A stretch of DNA of 64,000 nucleotides from contig NC_073305.1 of NCBI RefSeq assembly GCF_027595985.1, positions 114,083,759 through 114,147,758 of the forward strand, written 5' to 3'. This DNA is from Sorex araneus. Taxonomy: Eukaryota > Chordata > Mammalia > Eulipotyphla > Soricidae. The notes beneath the pieces were generated by a model, which worked only from the letters and a program-made list of their open reading frames with translations, had not been told where the DNA came from and searched no databases. The position numbers and the translations under genes were made by a program. Positions 11,801-20,802 of the stretch are shown here, in pieces (positions within the stretch are counted from its first letter, which is position 1; every line of letters begins with the position of its first letter).

Positions 11801-14250
11801 ACTGCCACCAACAATTGTGAGATCATATGAATGGAATGAGTGGGAATTAAGAAGAAAAGCAATCAAATTGGTTTGTAACAATATTTTCTATGATTATTTG
11901 GGGGAATTTTAATATTTTATTACTACAGAATTAGTTAAATTATTTATATAAAATTATTTCTAAAAATTCTTTGCTAGTATAAAGATTATTAGCATCAGTT
12001 ATAATTTTCCAGCTTTACATTATAAGATCTCATTTTAAGCATATTATAGAAATACAGAAGCATAAAATTAGTCTTAACTTATATCAGCCTATAGCTTGAA
12101 TAATAATAGTTGTTACCCTCTCTCCCTTCTCCTTTCTCTGTTGTTTCCTCTCATATGCCATGAGATACACAGTTTCAAGGTTGTTCATGATTGGGTTTCA
12201 GTCATAAAATGTTCCAATACCCACCTCTTCACTAGTGTACATCACCCACTTTTCCTCCCTCCACCCTCCCCACCTGCCCCCACCCTCACCCCTCACCCCA
12301 GCCTGCCTCTATGGCAGACACTTTTCTTTTTCCTTTCTCTCTAACTCTCTTTCCTTCTGGACATTATGATTGGCAATATAGGTACTGAGAAGTTATCGTG
12401 TATATCCCTTTACCTACGTTTAACACTCAGTTCTTGCCTGGAGTGATCATTTCCAACTATAATTGTCTTACCGGTCCCTTCTCTATCCTAATCATGTATG
12501 ATATAGTTTAATCTATTGCGCTAAGCTGAGGGGTACTAAAGCATTCTCAGACCCTTCTCTTTCTTGGATTTTCTTCTGGGGGGGGCACACCTTAATCCTG
12601 GCTCTGCTCAGGAATTTATCCAGGCTCTTAACTCAGGGATCATTCATGGTAGGCTCAGAAGACTTTATGTGGTGCTGGGGATCAAACCCTGTCAATCAAG
12701 AGCAAAATAAGTGCCCTGTCTGCTGTACTAACTCTATGGTGCCTCTTTTTTTATTTTTTGAGGGGGAGAATGTTACCTCTGTTATACTGTAAAATTTGTC
12801 CCCCAGCTCCCCAATTTTGGTCAATATATTTTCTCAAGATACAAAGTTCTGTCATTATAAGTCACTTAATACTACAAGCCTAGCTTGGAAAATCTCATCT
12901 CTGGTCTACTCAGTAAATTTCTTCCTCCTTACTTCTATAATTATTTTTGTTAATAGTATTATTTAACAATATTTGTTATTTAAAACAAAACTATTTCTAA
13001 TATGCAGCAAACTTTTCTTTTAAATACATATTTTATTCATCTCTCATTGAAATAAGATATGGGAAGAAACGAGCCTGCCCCATGAGTACAAAGGCTATCC
13101 TGAGAAACTGCCTTAACCAGGGAGCCAGGCACCTTCACTTGTGTCTGTTTTATTTTGGGATCATGCCCAGTGGTGCTCAGGGCTTGCTTCTTGCTCTGTG
13201 CTCAGGATCACTCTGCCTGTGCTCGGGGGACCTCATGAGGTGCTGGGGGTCAAATATGAGTTGGCCTTGTACAAGGCAATCACCCTACCCATTATACTAT
13301 CTTTATGGCCCCATTTGTGTTTGACAGATACTCAAAGTCAGGGAAGAATGGATCATTTCCAATTATTATTGTCATACTGGTCTGAGTGTTGAAAGTAGGT
13401 AAAGGGATAAACATGATGCATGATACCCCTTCAGTATCTGTATTGCAAACCATAAGGCCCAAAAGAATATGAAGGAAGGAAGGGAAGGAGGGAGGGAGGG
13501 AAGGAAAGTGCCTGTCATAGAGGGGAGGGGTGGGAGGGAAACTGGGGACATTGGTGGTGGGAAATGTACATTGGCGAAGGCATGGGTGATGGAATTTTGT
13601 ATTACTGAAATACAATCATGAACAACTTTGTAACTGTGTATCTCACTGTGATTCAATTTAAGAAATAAAGAAAATGTTTTTACAAAGTGAAATCAGTTAA
13701 GAAAAAAAACATATAGGGAAGAAGCACAGGGCAGAGGCAGGCTCCAGACACCGAGAGTGTTTGATTCTGGAAAACAAGAAAGTGGAAAAGTTGGGCCTCA
13801 CAGCTGTTGGGCTGTGAGCACCTTGACTCTCTGCTTGGTCTTGAATTGGCAAAGGATGTTTTATATTCTCTTCTAGGTTTTTTTAGTGTTTGTCTACTTT
13901 GGAGAAAATCCTCTGCCTAATTCCTTTGTGCACTTGGTGGTAGTGGTGATGGTGGGGGGAGCGGAGTGTTTTTTTCTTTCGAGAAGTGTTATTTCCTGTG
14001 TATTCTTTTTTTCATTTAGGCAAATTTACGTCAGAAAGTTACTCATTCTGTGCAAACTGATTTTAGTCACATGAGAAGAGAAAATTATTCCCAGGTATAC
14101 CCTCAGCGGGATGCTAGCACGCAAAGTGCTAGGGAAAGCAGTACCCAAGTGCCCAGGCCTCAGGTTTTCATAGCTGGTCTCCGAGGAGGACAGGGAAAGC
14201 CGACCCTTGGAGTCAAGGTGAACTTAACTAGACCGGTGGATGAAACATAG
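691..14250 (+). CDS. CFAP206: CFAP206, 3' part of gene (six coding exons)
   Basis: Coding exons 691-810, 3728-3926, 6243-6383, 10355-10548, 11727-11870 and 14020-14250 join in frame into 342 codons plus TAG. All introns are GT-AG. The human protein is about 622 residues, so this is roughly the C-terminal 55%. CFAP206 (FAP206, C6orf165) is an axonemal protein of motile cilia and sperm flagella; in ciliates it docks radial spoke 2 and a dynein. Visible features are a conserved stretch around LSNLWTCFQDE, aromatic-rich YRGFCPFTFATEGGLLLPG, a NPAIGILKYKDMYYTF block, then a Lys/Glu-rich helix and a polar tail rich in Ser, Thr and Gln. No signal peptide or membrane segment is seen. Identity rests on remembered family sequence plus synteny with SLC35A1 and RARS2. 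The 5' exons and promoter lie left of the window. Confidence 0.9.
812..1487 (+). other. CFAP206 intron, nothing recognised
   Basis: AT-rich intron sequence without clear repeats, ORFs or structured motifs. Confidence 0.6.
1488..1645 (-). mobile_element. Older SINE copy
   Basis: Starts ttttgggtcacacccaggag and ends acccactcaggcccc on +. Confidence 0.75.
1738..1911 (+). mobile_element. tRNA-derived SINE, poly(A) type
   Basis: tgatagcacagcgggtaggg head, ggttgattccc B box, A15 tail. Confidence 0.93.
2048..2213 (-). mobile_element. tRNA-derived SINE, poly(A) type
   Basis: tgctttttgggtcacacctg ... ctatcgctccagtccc on +; intact boxes on the minus strand. Confidence 0.93.
2222..2900 (-). mobile_element. 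Probable L1-like element, minus orientation
   Basis: Starts with aaccccaccaccattacacc (antisense L1 tail) and ends in a GC-rich part with atggcggcagttgag and a G-run near 2810. A TA/TG-rich microsatellite at 2529-2600 lies inside. Limits are approximate. Confidence 0.5.
3105..3212 (+). mobile_element. L1-type 3' tail
   Basis: ggtgaagggatgggtgttcg, then cattgtataactgagac, aaagctttgtaac and tggtgattc: the recurring LINE tail of this genome in sense. Confidence 0.75.
3220..3397 (+). mobile_element. tRNA-derived SINE, poly(A) type
   Basis: Near-consensus copy (gggccggagcgatagcacag; gggttcgatccccggc) inserted in an AT dinucleotide run; a young copy judging by low divergence. Confidence 0.95.
3728..3926 (+). 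CDS. CFAP206: CFAP206 coding exon
   Basis: A 199-bp exon after pyrimidine tract cccctttttccctag, ending before gtaatt in phase 1. It begins PTFIALSNLWTCFQDETVL and ends ERLKEHM. Confidence 0.9.
4394..4521 (-). mobile_element. Diverged SINE
   Basis: ggcacactcagtagtgctcagg ... tgtgctatttctccacc on + matches the SINE body in reverse. Confidence 0.6.
4790..4906 (-). mobile_element. Strongly diverged SINE
   Basis: ggcttacttctggctttgtg and atagtctctccagttc retain SINE landmarks. Confidence 0.45.
4910..5765 (+). other. CFAP206 intron, no recognised element
   Basis: Largely unique-looking. 5588-5690 resembles an antisense LINE tail (gtgagtcacagtgagggtacag); nothing else is supported. Confidence 0.5.
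5766..5935 (+). mobile_element. SINE, diverged
   Basis: gaccggaagctaataaagcagg ... gggtttgatcccgagc ... ccaagtgtggcccta. Confidence 0.75.
6243..6383 (+). CDS. CFAP206: CFAP206 coding exon
   Basis: A 141-bp exon, phase 1 at both ends, between ctcttattttag and gtatgcc. It encodes ERVHLADFKKHEWLFPE and then YRGFCPFTFATEGGLLLP, the most recognisable CFAP206 block here. Confidence 0.9.
6517..6775 (+). mobile_element. RTE-tailed SINE, long variant, 5'-truncated
   Basis: Starts in cccgggaagctaccgagagt, includes the block gggtctcattcccctgaccc, and ends ctcgagcaaatcgataaacaacagg then gatgacagtgatacagtg, like the RTE LINE 3' end. Confidence 0.85.
7095..7350 (-). mobile_element. L1-type 3' tail
   Basis: Antisense tail: aactgaatcactgggagata, tcatacaatgatcaaacacc, ccaccaccaatgtcacc and the GC-rich cccccttcccatccacccc. 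Confidence 0.85.
7351..7487 (+). pseudogene. RTE-type LINE reverse transcriptase fragment, 5' part
   Basis: The translation contains LCLTFINLKKAFDSIETEAV, the RT motif A region (LxKAFDSI) of RTE/Bov-B-type LINEs, then an in-frame stop. It continues after a SINE insertion at 7704. Confidence 0.75.
7503..7688 (+). mobile_element. SINE inserted in an RTE LINE fragment
   Basis: Poly(A)-type SINE. The LINE sequence aagatcctccatgag (7488-7502) reappears as aagattctccaagag (7689-7703) after it: a 15-bp target duplication with two later changes. Confidence 0.93.
7704..8135 (+). pseudogene. RTE-type LINE reverse transcriptase fragment, 3' part
   Basis: It encodes GVQQGDTISPKLFSAPLENV (RT motif B) and then FSNDIILITPNISQA at the catalytic YxDD position, here the degraded FSND. 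Homology fades after about 7990. A dead LINE fragment in a CFAP206 intron; a long polypyrimidine tract follows (8140-8260). Confidence 0.8.
8140..8260 (+). repeat. Polypyrimidine tract
   Basis: Long C/T-only blocks such as ttcccctctcctccttccc. Confidence 0.8.
8814..8843 (+). repeat. (TG)n microsatellite
   Basis: About 14 TG units. Confidence 0.95.
8898..9118 (-). mobile_element. SINE interrupted by a palindromic insert
   Basis: SINE body at both ends (gccacacccagtcatgctc ... cccactgtactatctttcagg), interrupted at about 8972-9035 by a segment holding a 24-bp perfect palindrome (8973-8996) and 31 bases shared with 12394-12424. Confidence 0.8.
9133..9300 (-). mobile_element. SINE
   Basis: tttggggttgtacctggcag ... 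ctacccgctgtactattgctc. Confidence 0.85.
9870..9928 (+). pseudogene. Micro processed pseudogene, probably RPL13 3' end
   Basis: The segment reads A-A-E-Q-D-V-E-K-K-K-stop, the C-terminal residues I recall for ribosomal protein L13. A short GC-rich stretch (gtttggagccgg) and an A-run follow. AAAATCACA brackets it at 9861-9869 and 9929-9937, as a target-site duplication would. A retrocopy truncated to about 58 bases, it is noncoding and sits in CFAP206 intron sequence. Confidence 0.55.
10039..10188 (-). mobile_element. Diverged SINE
   Basis: ggccatacctagcagtattt ... gcaagtgctctactggttg. Confidence 0.7.
10355..10548 (+). CDS. CFAP206: CFAP206 coding exon
   Basis: A 194-bp exon between ttgttctcag and gtaagc, returning to phase 0. 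It encodes NPAIGILKYKDMYYTFNTKE, then SDNPEIYIDAIKEKAKKNAE. An A8 run inside (AAAAAAAA at the KKN codons) is intact in frame. Confidence 0.9.
10578..10747 (-). mobile_element. SINE beside a CFAP206 exon
   Basis: Begins about 30 bases after the exon ending at 10548: tttgggacacatcttactg ... gtattattgctctggcccc. Confidence 0.8.
10790..10935 (+). mobile_element. Diverged SINE
   Basis: gggttcaattcctgtcacc B-box region, then ccaagcatggccaagaatgag. Confidence 0.65.
10987..11245 (+). mobile_element. RTE-tailed SINE, full head
   Basis: Same tRNA-like head as the poly(A) SINE (gggctggagcacagtgggtagg; attcaattcc), then ctcttggagagcctggcaag, and the tail ctcgagcaaatcgatgagca then acaggatgacagtgacc. The key chimeric arrangement, in one copy. 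Confidence 0.9.
11250..11726 (+). other. CFAP206 intron, AT-rich
   Basis: 11260-11395 is a degenerate TATAATATGTATAAT repeat; the rest looks unique. Confidence 0.6.
11727..11870 (+). CDS. CFAP206: CFAP206 coding exon
   Basis: A 144-bp phase-0 exon between attttttag and gtttgt (a weaker donor). It encodes MKIVEKQYIKPITKAEIGTQ and ends WELRRKAIKL. The initial ATG is an internal Met codon, not a start. Confidence 0.85.
12150..12560 (-). mobile_element. L1-type 3' end
   Basis: atgagatacacagtttcaag, ataaaatgttccaatacccac, cctctatggcagacactttt and on to aactataattgtcttaccgg: an antisense LINE tail extending upstream. Confidence 0.8.
12578..12745 (-). mobile_element. Diverged SINE
   Basis: gggcacaccttaatcctggc ... 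ctgtctgctgtactaactc. Confidence 0.65.
13148..13316 (-). mobile_element. SINE
   Basis: ttttgggatcatgcccagtg ... ctacccattatactatcttt. Confidence 0.8.
13340..13680 (+). mobile_element. L1-type 3' end, sense
   Basis: ggatcatttccaattattattg, gataaacatgatgcatgata, a GGAA/GGGA-rich stretch (13470-13510), gtggtgggaaatgtacattg, and a final caatttaagaaataaag. Confidence 0.8.
14020..14250 (+). CDS. CFAP206: CFAP206 terminal coding exon
   Basis: A 231-bp exon from acceptor ttcatttag to TAG at 14248-14250. The tail starts ANLRQKVTHSVQTDFSHMRR, has a Ser/Thr/Gln-rich middle, and ends LTRPVDET. Confidence 0.88.
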   Translation, partial: ANLRQKVTHSVQTDFSHMRRENYSQVYPQRDASTQSARESSTQVPRPQVFIAGLRGGQGKPTLGVKVNLTRPVDET

Positions 14251-14281
14251 CTGGAGACTCTGTTATAAAGAAAGATAGCAC

Positions 14282-14287
14282 AATAAA
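14282..14287 (+). terminator. Candidate CFAP206 polyadenylation signal
   Basis: AATAAA lies 32 bases after the CFAP206 stop codon, overlapping a second AATAAA four bases on. A 3'UTR this short is plausible; other signals downstream cannot be excluded. Confidence 0.5.
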
Positions 14288-14929
14288 TAAAGAAAGGAAG
14301 AAAGAAAGAAGAGAGCACCAACTTTGTAACAATGGCAAATGTGTTAAAGTACTTTTGTCTTCATGAAAATGAATTCATTTTGTGGGTTTGCAATATTCAT
14401 TGGTTGGGTGAAATTTTTTGTCATGTATTTCACTCTTACATCACTGCAAAATATGGAGTGAAACTTGTTAAGGATCATTTTTCATTCTATTAAAATTGAA
14501 AAGTGAAAATTTATCAGTTCATTTTTTGTTAAAAAATTGGCAGCATTAAATTCAAAATTATAACTCTCTTTAGATATTATTGTAAGGTTATTCTGGCTAG
14601 AATAATTTACTTTTAAAATCATATTAAATGTGAAACAGTAAAAATGAGAACCTAATCAATTTTTAAATTTTGATCTATGAGTTGTTAACCCAGATTACAT
14701 TGATATTTAATATAGTATACTACTCTAAGCAGAGCAAAAATCCATATAATGTTTCTTTATACTTTAAACTTCACATTAAATCTGGATTTCTAACCACTTG
14801 AGAAAAAATGAAGACTGTCTAGAAATACCTGACCAGAAGTCTTGGAAGTTTCAACTAGATACTAGCTATATTATTGAGTTTCTCTCTGCTGCAGTTTCTT
14901 TATCCTTAAGGTAATTTCTTTAAGGTAAT
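14288..14929 (+). other. Intergenic, AT-rich
   Basis: CFAP206 3' flank. 14865-14915 faintly resembles an ancient MIR element (gcagtttctttatcctta); nothing else is recognised. Confidence 0.4.
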
Positions 14930-15078
14930 AGCGGGGCCATAGTGATTGTATTTGCCTTGCATGTGGCTAACCCAGGTTTTATCCCCACATGCCACATGGT
15001 CCCCTGAGACCCGCCAGATGTGATCCCTGAGTGCAGGGCCAGAAGTTAGCTCTGAGCATTGGTGGGTGTGTCCCAAAA
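14930..15078 (+). mobile_element. Diverged SINE
   Basis: ggggccatagtgattgtattt ... ggtgggtgtgtccca. Confidence 0.75.
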
Positions 15079-15514
15079 GTTTTTAAAAATTGAGGCACAA
15101 GTTTTTAAATCACCGTGCTATCAAGAGGGTGAATAGGTTAATATGTTTATAGTCCTCCTATGGTAAAATGCTCTTGGACAATGTTAGCATAGAGGAGAGA
15201 ATCTCTTGTGTTTCGTCTCTATTGCATATCTAGTTTCCTTTTTTTCCATTTAAAATTTTTATGATTTTCAATTAGTGACTAGATTAATGCATGGCATATT
15301 ATGGGTTTTCACACATGTCAGATGAATAATCAGAAGAAAAGGTCAGTACAGTAGATTCAAGTAGCAAGATTCATGCAAGTTATGCAGGAAGTGGAACAAA
15401 TAAGTACAGATTGCAGATCAGTGACTGCTTTGGAGGGGGGAAAAAAAGAAATCATAACCAGAAAAGGAAAAGGAGGCAAGGGAGAATTAAGCTTAAATAA
15501 ATGTTTATTTGGGG

Positions 15515-15685
15515 TATGGAAAGGGTTGGGGCCATCCCCTCCTGTAGTTAGGGCTTACTCCTGGCACTGTGCTCAAAGATCACTCCTAGTGAGTGAGTTT
15601 GGAGGACCACATACAGTACTGGGAGCCGAACCTGGGTTGGCAGTGTACACGAAGCATCTTACCTACTGTACTTTCTCTCTGGCCT
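15515..15685 (-). mobile_element. Diverged SINE
   Basis: ggcttactcctggcactgtg ... tacctactgtactttctctc. Confidence 0.75.
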
Positions 15686-16036
15686 CTCAAATGTTTACAT
15701 ACTGATGATAATTTACTCTAACTATCTCCTAGTCCAAATCACTGAAATGTACACAATTTGTATTTTTTGGTCATAAAATGCAAGTTCTTCTGACTTATTT
15801 TTGATAATATTATCCACAGGGAGAATTTGGTAAAATAGCTAACCTAGTAAATCTAGTTCGATGCAATTCTTAGTAGCAAAATTAGTGTAATAAACTTTCA
15901 TGGAAAGAATTCTGTCTAAATATTTACATTTGTCTGTACATATTTAGTTTTTGTTATACTTTACTCCTTGTTACTTTTAATAATTTAATAATGATAGCTA
16001 TCATGTTAGAACTTTTTAAGTCAATTCATTCTTTGC

Positions 16037-16192
16037 GGCCAATGAATTAGCTCAAGGGGCAGGGTGTGTCTTGCAGAAGCCTGAGTTTGTACCCTGGTAC
16101 TGCATGGTCTCCTTTGCACTGAGGGAGCTATTTTCTGACATAGATCTGGGTGTAGTCCCCGAGCACAGCTAATATATCCCCCACACCAAAAG
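16037..16192 (+). mobile_element. Strongly diverged SINE
   Basis: tgcggccaatgaattagctc ... tgggtgtagtccccgagcac. Confidence 0.45.
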
Positions 16193-16214
16193 AATAAGAT
16201 AAATTTATCATAGT

Positions 16215-16388
16215 TTTACTTTATTTTTAATAGCTGTAATTCTGAACTTCCTTCTATCTAATTAATTGAGACTAGGGTAGCTCTTCTGTCTAGTAGAGAC
16301 TAAGGTAGCTCTTCTGCCTAAACGGTCAGGCATTGAGACACAGAATGCAGCTTGATAGTGATAGTCAGGAGCATTAGTAGGATTGCAC
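16215..16388 (+). repeat. Direct repeat left of LTR-like insert
   Basis: Matches 17743-17883 (tttactttatttttaatag ... gagcattagtaggattgcac). Contains a small extra internal duplication of gagacta(g/a)ggtagctcttctg. Confidence 0.8.
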
Positions 16389-16489
16389 TTTGTAAAAAAT
16401 ACAAAGGCGTGCGCACAGGAGGGGGTGATGTGATGTGTGTTGTGTTGTTCATTGGCTCTCGGAGTGGCACTCTCTCTCTCTCTCATGGC

Positions 16490-16800
16490 TTGCGTTCCAT
16501 GCTCTCGAGCTGCTGTATATGGACCAGATCAAGATGGCTCCTCTTTGCGCTCTGCTTCTGTGTGAGCCGCTGTGTTCTCTTCTGTCTGTCTTTCTATCTC
16601 TGTCTCTGCCTCTGTAGTCTCTCCTCTGGTCTCTCCCGACCTCTTTCTGTCTCTGCTTCTGTCTTCTCTCTTGCTTCTGTGTCTTCTCTCTCGCTTCTGT
16701 GTCTTCTGTGTCTTCTGTCTTGCTCTGTGTCTTCTCTCCGCTTCAGTCTCTTCTCCTTGCTTCTGTCTTACCTCTGCCTCTTCTCCCTCACTTCTGTGTC
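16490..16800 (+). repeat. CT-rich degenerate repeat
   Basis: Irregular CTCTG, TTCTGTCTC and TTCTGTGTC units; the apparent ORFs here are low-complexity. Part of the LTR-like insert (purine-rich on -). Confidence 0.8.
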
Positions 16801-17104
16801 TTCTACCTACTTCTGGTACAGTCTTAGTTTATATAGCAATCACATAGGGTGGTGACACAAAGGTGGGTTGAACATTAACAAATCAACAAAGAGGGGTAAG
16901 ACCACTTCTCCAGGAGATTAGCAAAATCTCATCTAAAGAGATTACTCCAGATTACTAGGAGATCCGCTCAAGGGTGGGATCCAAACAAGGGTGTGTTGCT
17001 TTCTTCTTTCCTCGCTAGTAATCCACTTAAATAGTTGTAGTAAATCTACTTCAGATATTTCTAGCAATGTCATTCTGTATGAGCACAGTAAGAGATATAA
17101 ACTT

Positions 17105-17277
17105 GGGGGCCGGAGTGATAGCACAGTGGGTAGGGCGTTTGCCTTGCACGCGGCCAACCCGGGTTTGATCCCCAGCATCCCATATGGTTCCCCCAAGCAC
17201 TGCCAGGAGTAATTCCTGAGTGCAAAGCCAGGAGCAACCCCTGAGCATCGCTGGGTGTGACCTAAAAAGAAAAAAAA
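17105..17277 (+). mobile_element. SINE nested in LTR-like insert
   Basis: Near-consensus copy with exact 15-bp duplication AAGAGATATAAACTT at 17090-17104 and 17278-17292. Confidence 0.95.
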
Positions 17278-17742
17278 AAGAGATATAAACTTAAAGTTTG
17301 GTTCTTCCTGAGGACATTTCACTACATTTTCTAGACTGCAGTCCTCAGGTCAGGTTTGTTTTCCAAACCCCAGCAGGGTCTTAGTCTTCTTGTTATTTTT
17401 GGAGAATGACAGCATTTGTCTATGACCATGCTCTCAACTTATACTTGAGTATTGTAGCACTTTGGCCTGGCCCATTTCGATGCCAGGGTAGCTCACAGCT
17501 TGCCCTGGGGCCATTCTGTCCCTCGTCAGGACCCTGCTTTTGGGGTGCTAGGAACTAAGGGCAACTGAGTTGAGAAAGCAGATGCCCAGGAGTAAATATT
17601 ATTGGAGTCAATCAGTTTCCAAGTTACAAAGCATAATATTAACTGTCTTCCTGTGTTCATACAGAAAGGACATTGCTTTAAGGTAAGCTAAGTTCCTTGC
17701 AGCAAGGCTGAAAGGACAAACTCACCAATGTTATCCTATAGG

Positions 17743-17883
17743 TTTACTTTATTTTTAATAGATGTAATTCTGAACTTACTTCTATATAATTAATTGAGAC
17801 TAGGGTACTCTTCTGCCTAGTAAAGATAGCATTGAGACACAAACCGCAGCTTGATAGTGATAGGAGCATTAGTAGGATTGCAC
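17743..17883 (+). repeat. Direct repeat right of LTR-like insert
   Basis: Partner of 16215-16388. Far longer than a retroviral target duplication. Confidence 0.8.
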
Positions 17884-17899
17884 ACAGTAGTAATAATTT

Positions 17900-18064
17900 C
17901 TGCAAGAGAGATGGTACACGGATTAAGATGCTTGTCTTGAACATGCTCAGCCCAGGTTCAATCTCTGGCTCTGCACATAGTCCGCTGAGATCTCTCAAGA
18001 GAGATGTTTGAGTACAGAGCCGGAAGTAAGCCCTGAGAACTCCCAGGTATGGCCCCCAAATAAA
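17900..18064 (+). mobile_element. Older SINE
   Basis: gagagatggtacacggatta ... cccaggttcaatctctggc ... ggtatggcccccaaa. Confidence 0.75.
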
Positions 18065-18306
18065 CAACAACAAAAAATACTATAAAAACAATAAAAAACC
18101 AAACTCACATAGCTGCTTGAAGAACTATAAATGAACTCATTTGACAAATGACCTGTGCTTCATGTGTTGAATATCACTGCTTCTTGCTTTAACCAGATTG
18201 GATAGAAGTCAGCATTGTTGATCAACAACAGCTCAAATTTCAGTCTAGTGAGTTACTGGTGGAACTATAAATTGTCACAATTACTATGGAAAACAGTACA
18301 TTTACT

Positions 18307-18480
18307 GGGGCTGGAGCAATAGCACAGCAGGTAGGGCATTTGCCTTGCATGCGGCCGACCCAGATTCGATTCCCAGCATCCCATATGTTCCCCCGATCAC
18401 CACCAGGAATAATTCCTGAATGTAACGCCAGGAGTAACCCCTGAGCATCACTGGGTATGACCCAAAAAGTAAAAAAAAAA
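18307..18480 (+). mobile_element. tRNA-derived SINE, poly(A) type
   Basis: Exact 12-bp duplication AGTACATTTACT at 18295-18306 and 18481-18492. Confidence 0.95.
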
Positions 18481-18694
18481 AGTACATTTACTTAAAATAT
18501 ATATATATATATACACACATATATATTTACTATACTATTTAATAACCCTACTTTTGAGTATTTACCTGAACACTATGAAAACATTAACTTGTAAAGGTAT
18601 ATGAACCCCTATGATCAGCATCATTACAATATGCAAGCTCTAGACACATCCAAAATGCTTTATGATGATTGGCTATATTTTAAAAATGTGGCAG

Positions 18695-18942
18695 CACTGT
18701 AACACTGTCATCCCATTGTTCATCTATTTGCTCGAGTGGGCACCAGTAATGTCTCCATTGTGAGACTTGTTGTTACTGTTTTTGGCCTCTCAAATACACC
18801 ATGGGGAGCTTGCCAAGCTCTGCCATGTGGGTGGGATACTCTCGGTAGCCTGCCAGGCTCTTTGAGAGAGACGGAGGAATCGAACCTGGATGGCTGAGTG
18901 CAAGGCAAACACCCTACCCGCTGTGCTATCACTCCAGTCCAG
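18695..18942 (-). mobile_element. RTE-tailed SINE
   Basis: On the minus strand: tRNA-like head, cctggcaggctaccgagagt, and tail ctcgagcaaatagatgaaca. Flanked by AAAAATGTGGCAG (18682-18694) and AAAAATGTGGTAG (18943-18955). Confidence 0.9.
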
Positions 18943-19099
18943 AAAAATGTGGTAGGGCCAGAGATAGCAAAGAAGACTGCACACACTCATGCTTTGTCTA
19001 CGAAAGGCCCATAATCAACTTTTAGCACTACTTGCTCCTCCAAGCACTAATAGGAAAAAACTCCTTAGCACTGTCAGGTACTGACTCCGTCAAAAAAAA

Positions 19100-19620
19100 A
19101 ATATATATATATATACACATATGGTACATGAAGGGATACAATTCAGTCATTAAAAAAATAAACTGCTGCTATTTTTTGCAACATGGATTGACTCTGAGGT
19201 GGTTATGGAAAGAACAATAATCAGAAGAGCAAGAGTCAGAAGGAAAAAGACATGCAATTATACAATATAAAGAAAGAAGTCAAAGGAATGAACAAAAGCA
19301 AAACTAAACCCTTAGGCTGACAAAAGAATAGTGGTTACCAGAGGGGAGGGGCTAATAAGGTAGAGAGACCAATTAGTTGGTATGGATGGTGGTAACCAGG
19401 CATTTGGTGGTGGGTAGCATTTGGTACATATACACACAGAAAACATGTAGACAAATATAATTAATAATAGAAATAGATAATAAATAAATATACAGCTGTG
19501 GATACAAAGAAAAACAATCTGTGTGATATGTATGCAGTGCTATAAACCAATGTTACCCCAATGAGGTATAAAAAAGAAAGAAGTTAGCATACATAAATAA
19601 ACACAATGCATTTTTCCTTT
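19100..19620 (+). mobile_element. Old L1 3' end
   Basis: gggatacaattcagtcatta, acatggattgactctgaggt and ggaaaaagacatgcaattat are typical of L1M-type 3' ends of mammals. Confidence 0.55.
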
Positions 19621-19880
19621 AAAAGACTTGGGATAATACACTATGAGAATGTAAAAATTAGCTCAAAATAAGAATATAAATATTGGGCAGGGATAACATA
19701 CACCTGCTGGCTGCAAAGTTAATTAAAATATTTCTCTCGGATATACCACAGCTATAAAGTGCAATAACAACCCCCCTTTTTAGTGTCTATTATTTTACTC
19801 ACTGAAAAATTTTGTTCTCTAAAATCATACACTTAGGAACACTGTTTTGGAAATTATGTTAGTAAGAAACTCCCACTTTT

Positions 19881-20394
19881 ATCATGCTAAGTGAAATGAA
19901 TCAGAAAGAGAGGCACACACATAGAGGGACTGCACTCATTTGTGGAGTATAGATTAACATCACATGAGGCTGACACCCAAGGACAGTAGATACAAGGGCC
20001 AGGAGGATTGCCCCATAGCTGGAAGCCTGCTTCATGAGCAGAGGTGAGAAAGCAGATGGAATAGAGAAGGGATCACTAAGAAAATGATGGCTGGAGGAAC
20101 CAGTTGGGATGGGAGATGCATGCTGAAAGTAGATAATGGACCAAACATGATGACCTCTCAGTGTCTGTGTTGCAAGCCATAATGCCCAAAAGTAGAGAGA
20201 GAGTATGGGGAATATTGTCTGCCATAGAGGCAGGGGAGGGTGGGAAAGGGGGAGCGTATACCCAGAATATTGGTGGTGGAGAATGTGCACTGGTGGAAGG
20301 ATGGGTGTTTGGCCATTTTGAGATTGTAACCCAAACATGAAAGCTTGTAACTCTCTCACAGTGATTCAATAAAATTTTAAAAAAGAAAAGGAAA
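19881..20394 (+). mobile_element. 5'-truncated L1-type element, sense
   Basis: gctaagtgaaatgaatcaga, ccataatgcccaaaagtagag, ggtggtggagaatgtgcact and caataaaatttt. 17-bp duplication AAGAAACTCCCACTTTT (19864-19880) and AAGAAACTCCCACTCTT (20395-20411). Confidence 0.9.
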
Positions 20395-20802
20395 AAGAAA
20401 CTCCCACTCTTGCTTGGAGAATCTCAGTCACCTTGACACAAAGAAGCAGAAATTTCTAACTCAGGTTAAAAGCAGAGGAACTTGGTGTCTCTTCTTGGAG
20501 AAGACTTATCCCAGGAAGTTGAGCCACAGTGACTCCTGTCAATTGGTGAACTACAAAAAAATTTAGCCTGTACAATGTTGCTGTCTCAGAATTATGCTTA
20601 TAGTGATTAACATTTTGTTAAGCTTATTTGAAGAAACTATAAATTACCATCAGATGCCTATAGACATTAGATGGAGAGTTCAATGAATTTATTAGCATTT
20701 AACCACAGTTAAACTTTAACCTCAAGTATATATCATTTAAAGTGTAAATATGTTAACCAAAGTTTTGGCTGTGAAGAACTCACTTTTAAAATGAAGAGTA
20801 TG

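Larger units (their letters stand above)
16389..17742 (-). mobile_element. LTR-like retroelement insert, probable solo LTR
   Basis: In minus orientation it starts TATAGGATAACATTGG, has a TATATAAACTAAG promoter-like box near 16825, then a purine-rich GAAGAGACAGAAG stretch (CT-rich on +), and ends CGCCTTTGTATTTTTTACA. A second copy in the opposite direction lies near 53012-54120. No gag or pol coding region is seen. A SINE is nested at 17105-17277. The LTR assignment is inferred. Confidence 0.5.

Noticed and set aside
16352-16855. 167-codon frame rich in Ser, Leu and Cys
   Set aside because: It is translation of the CT-rich low-complexity part of the LTR-like insert.
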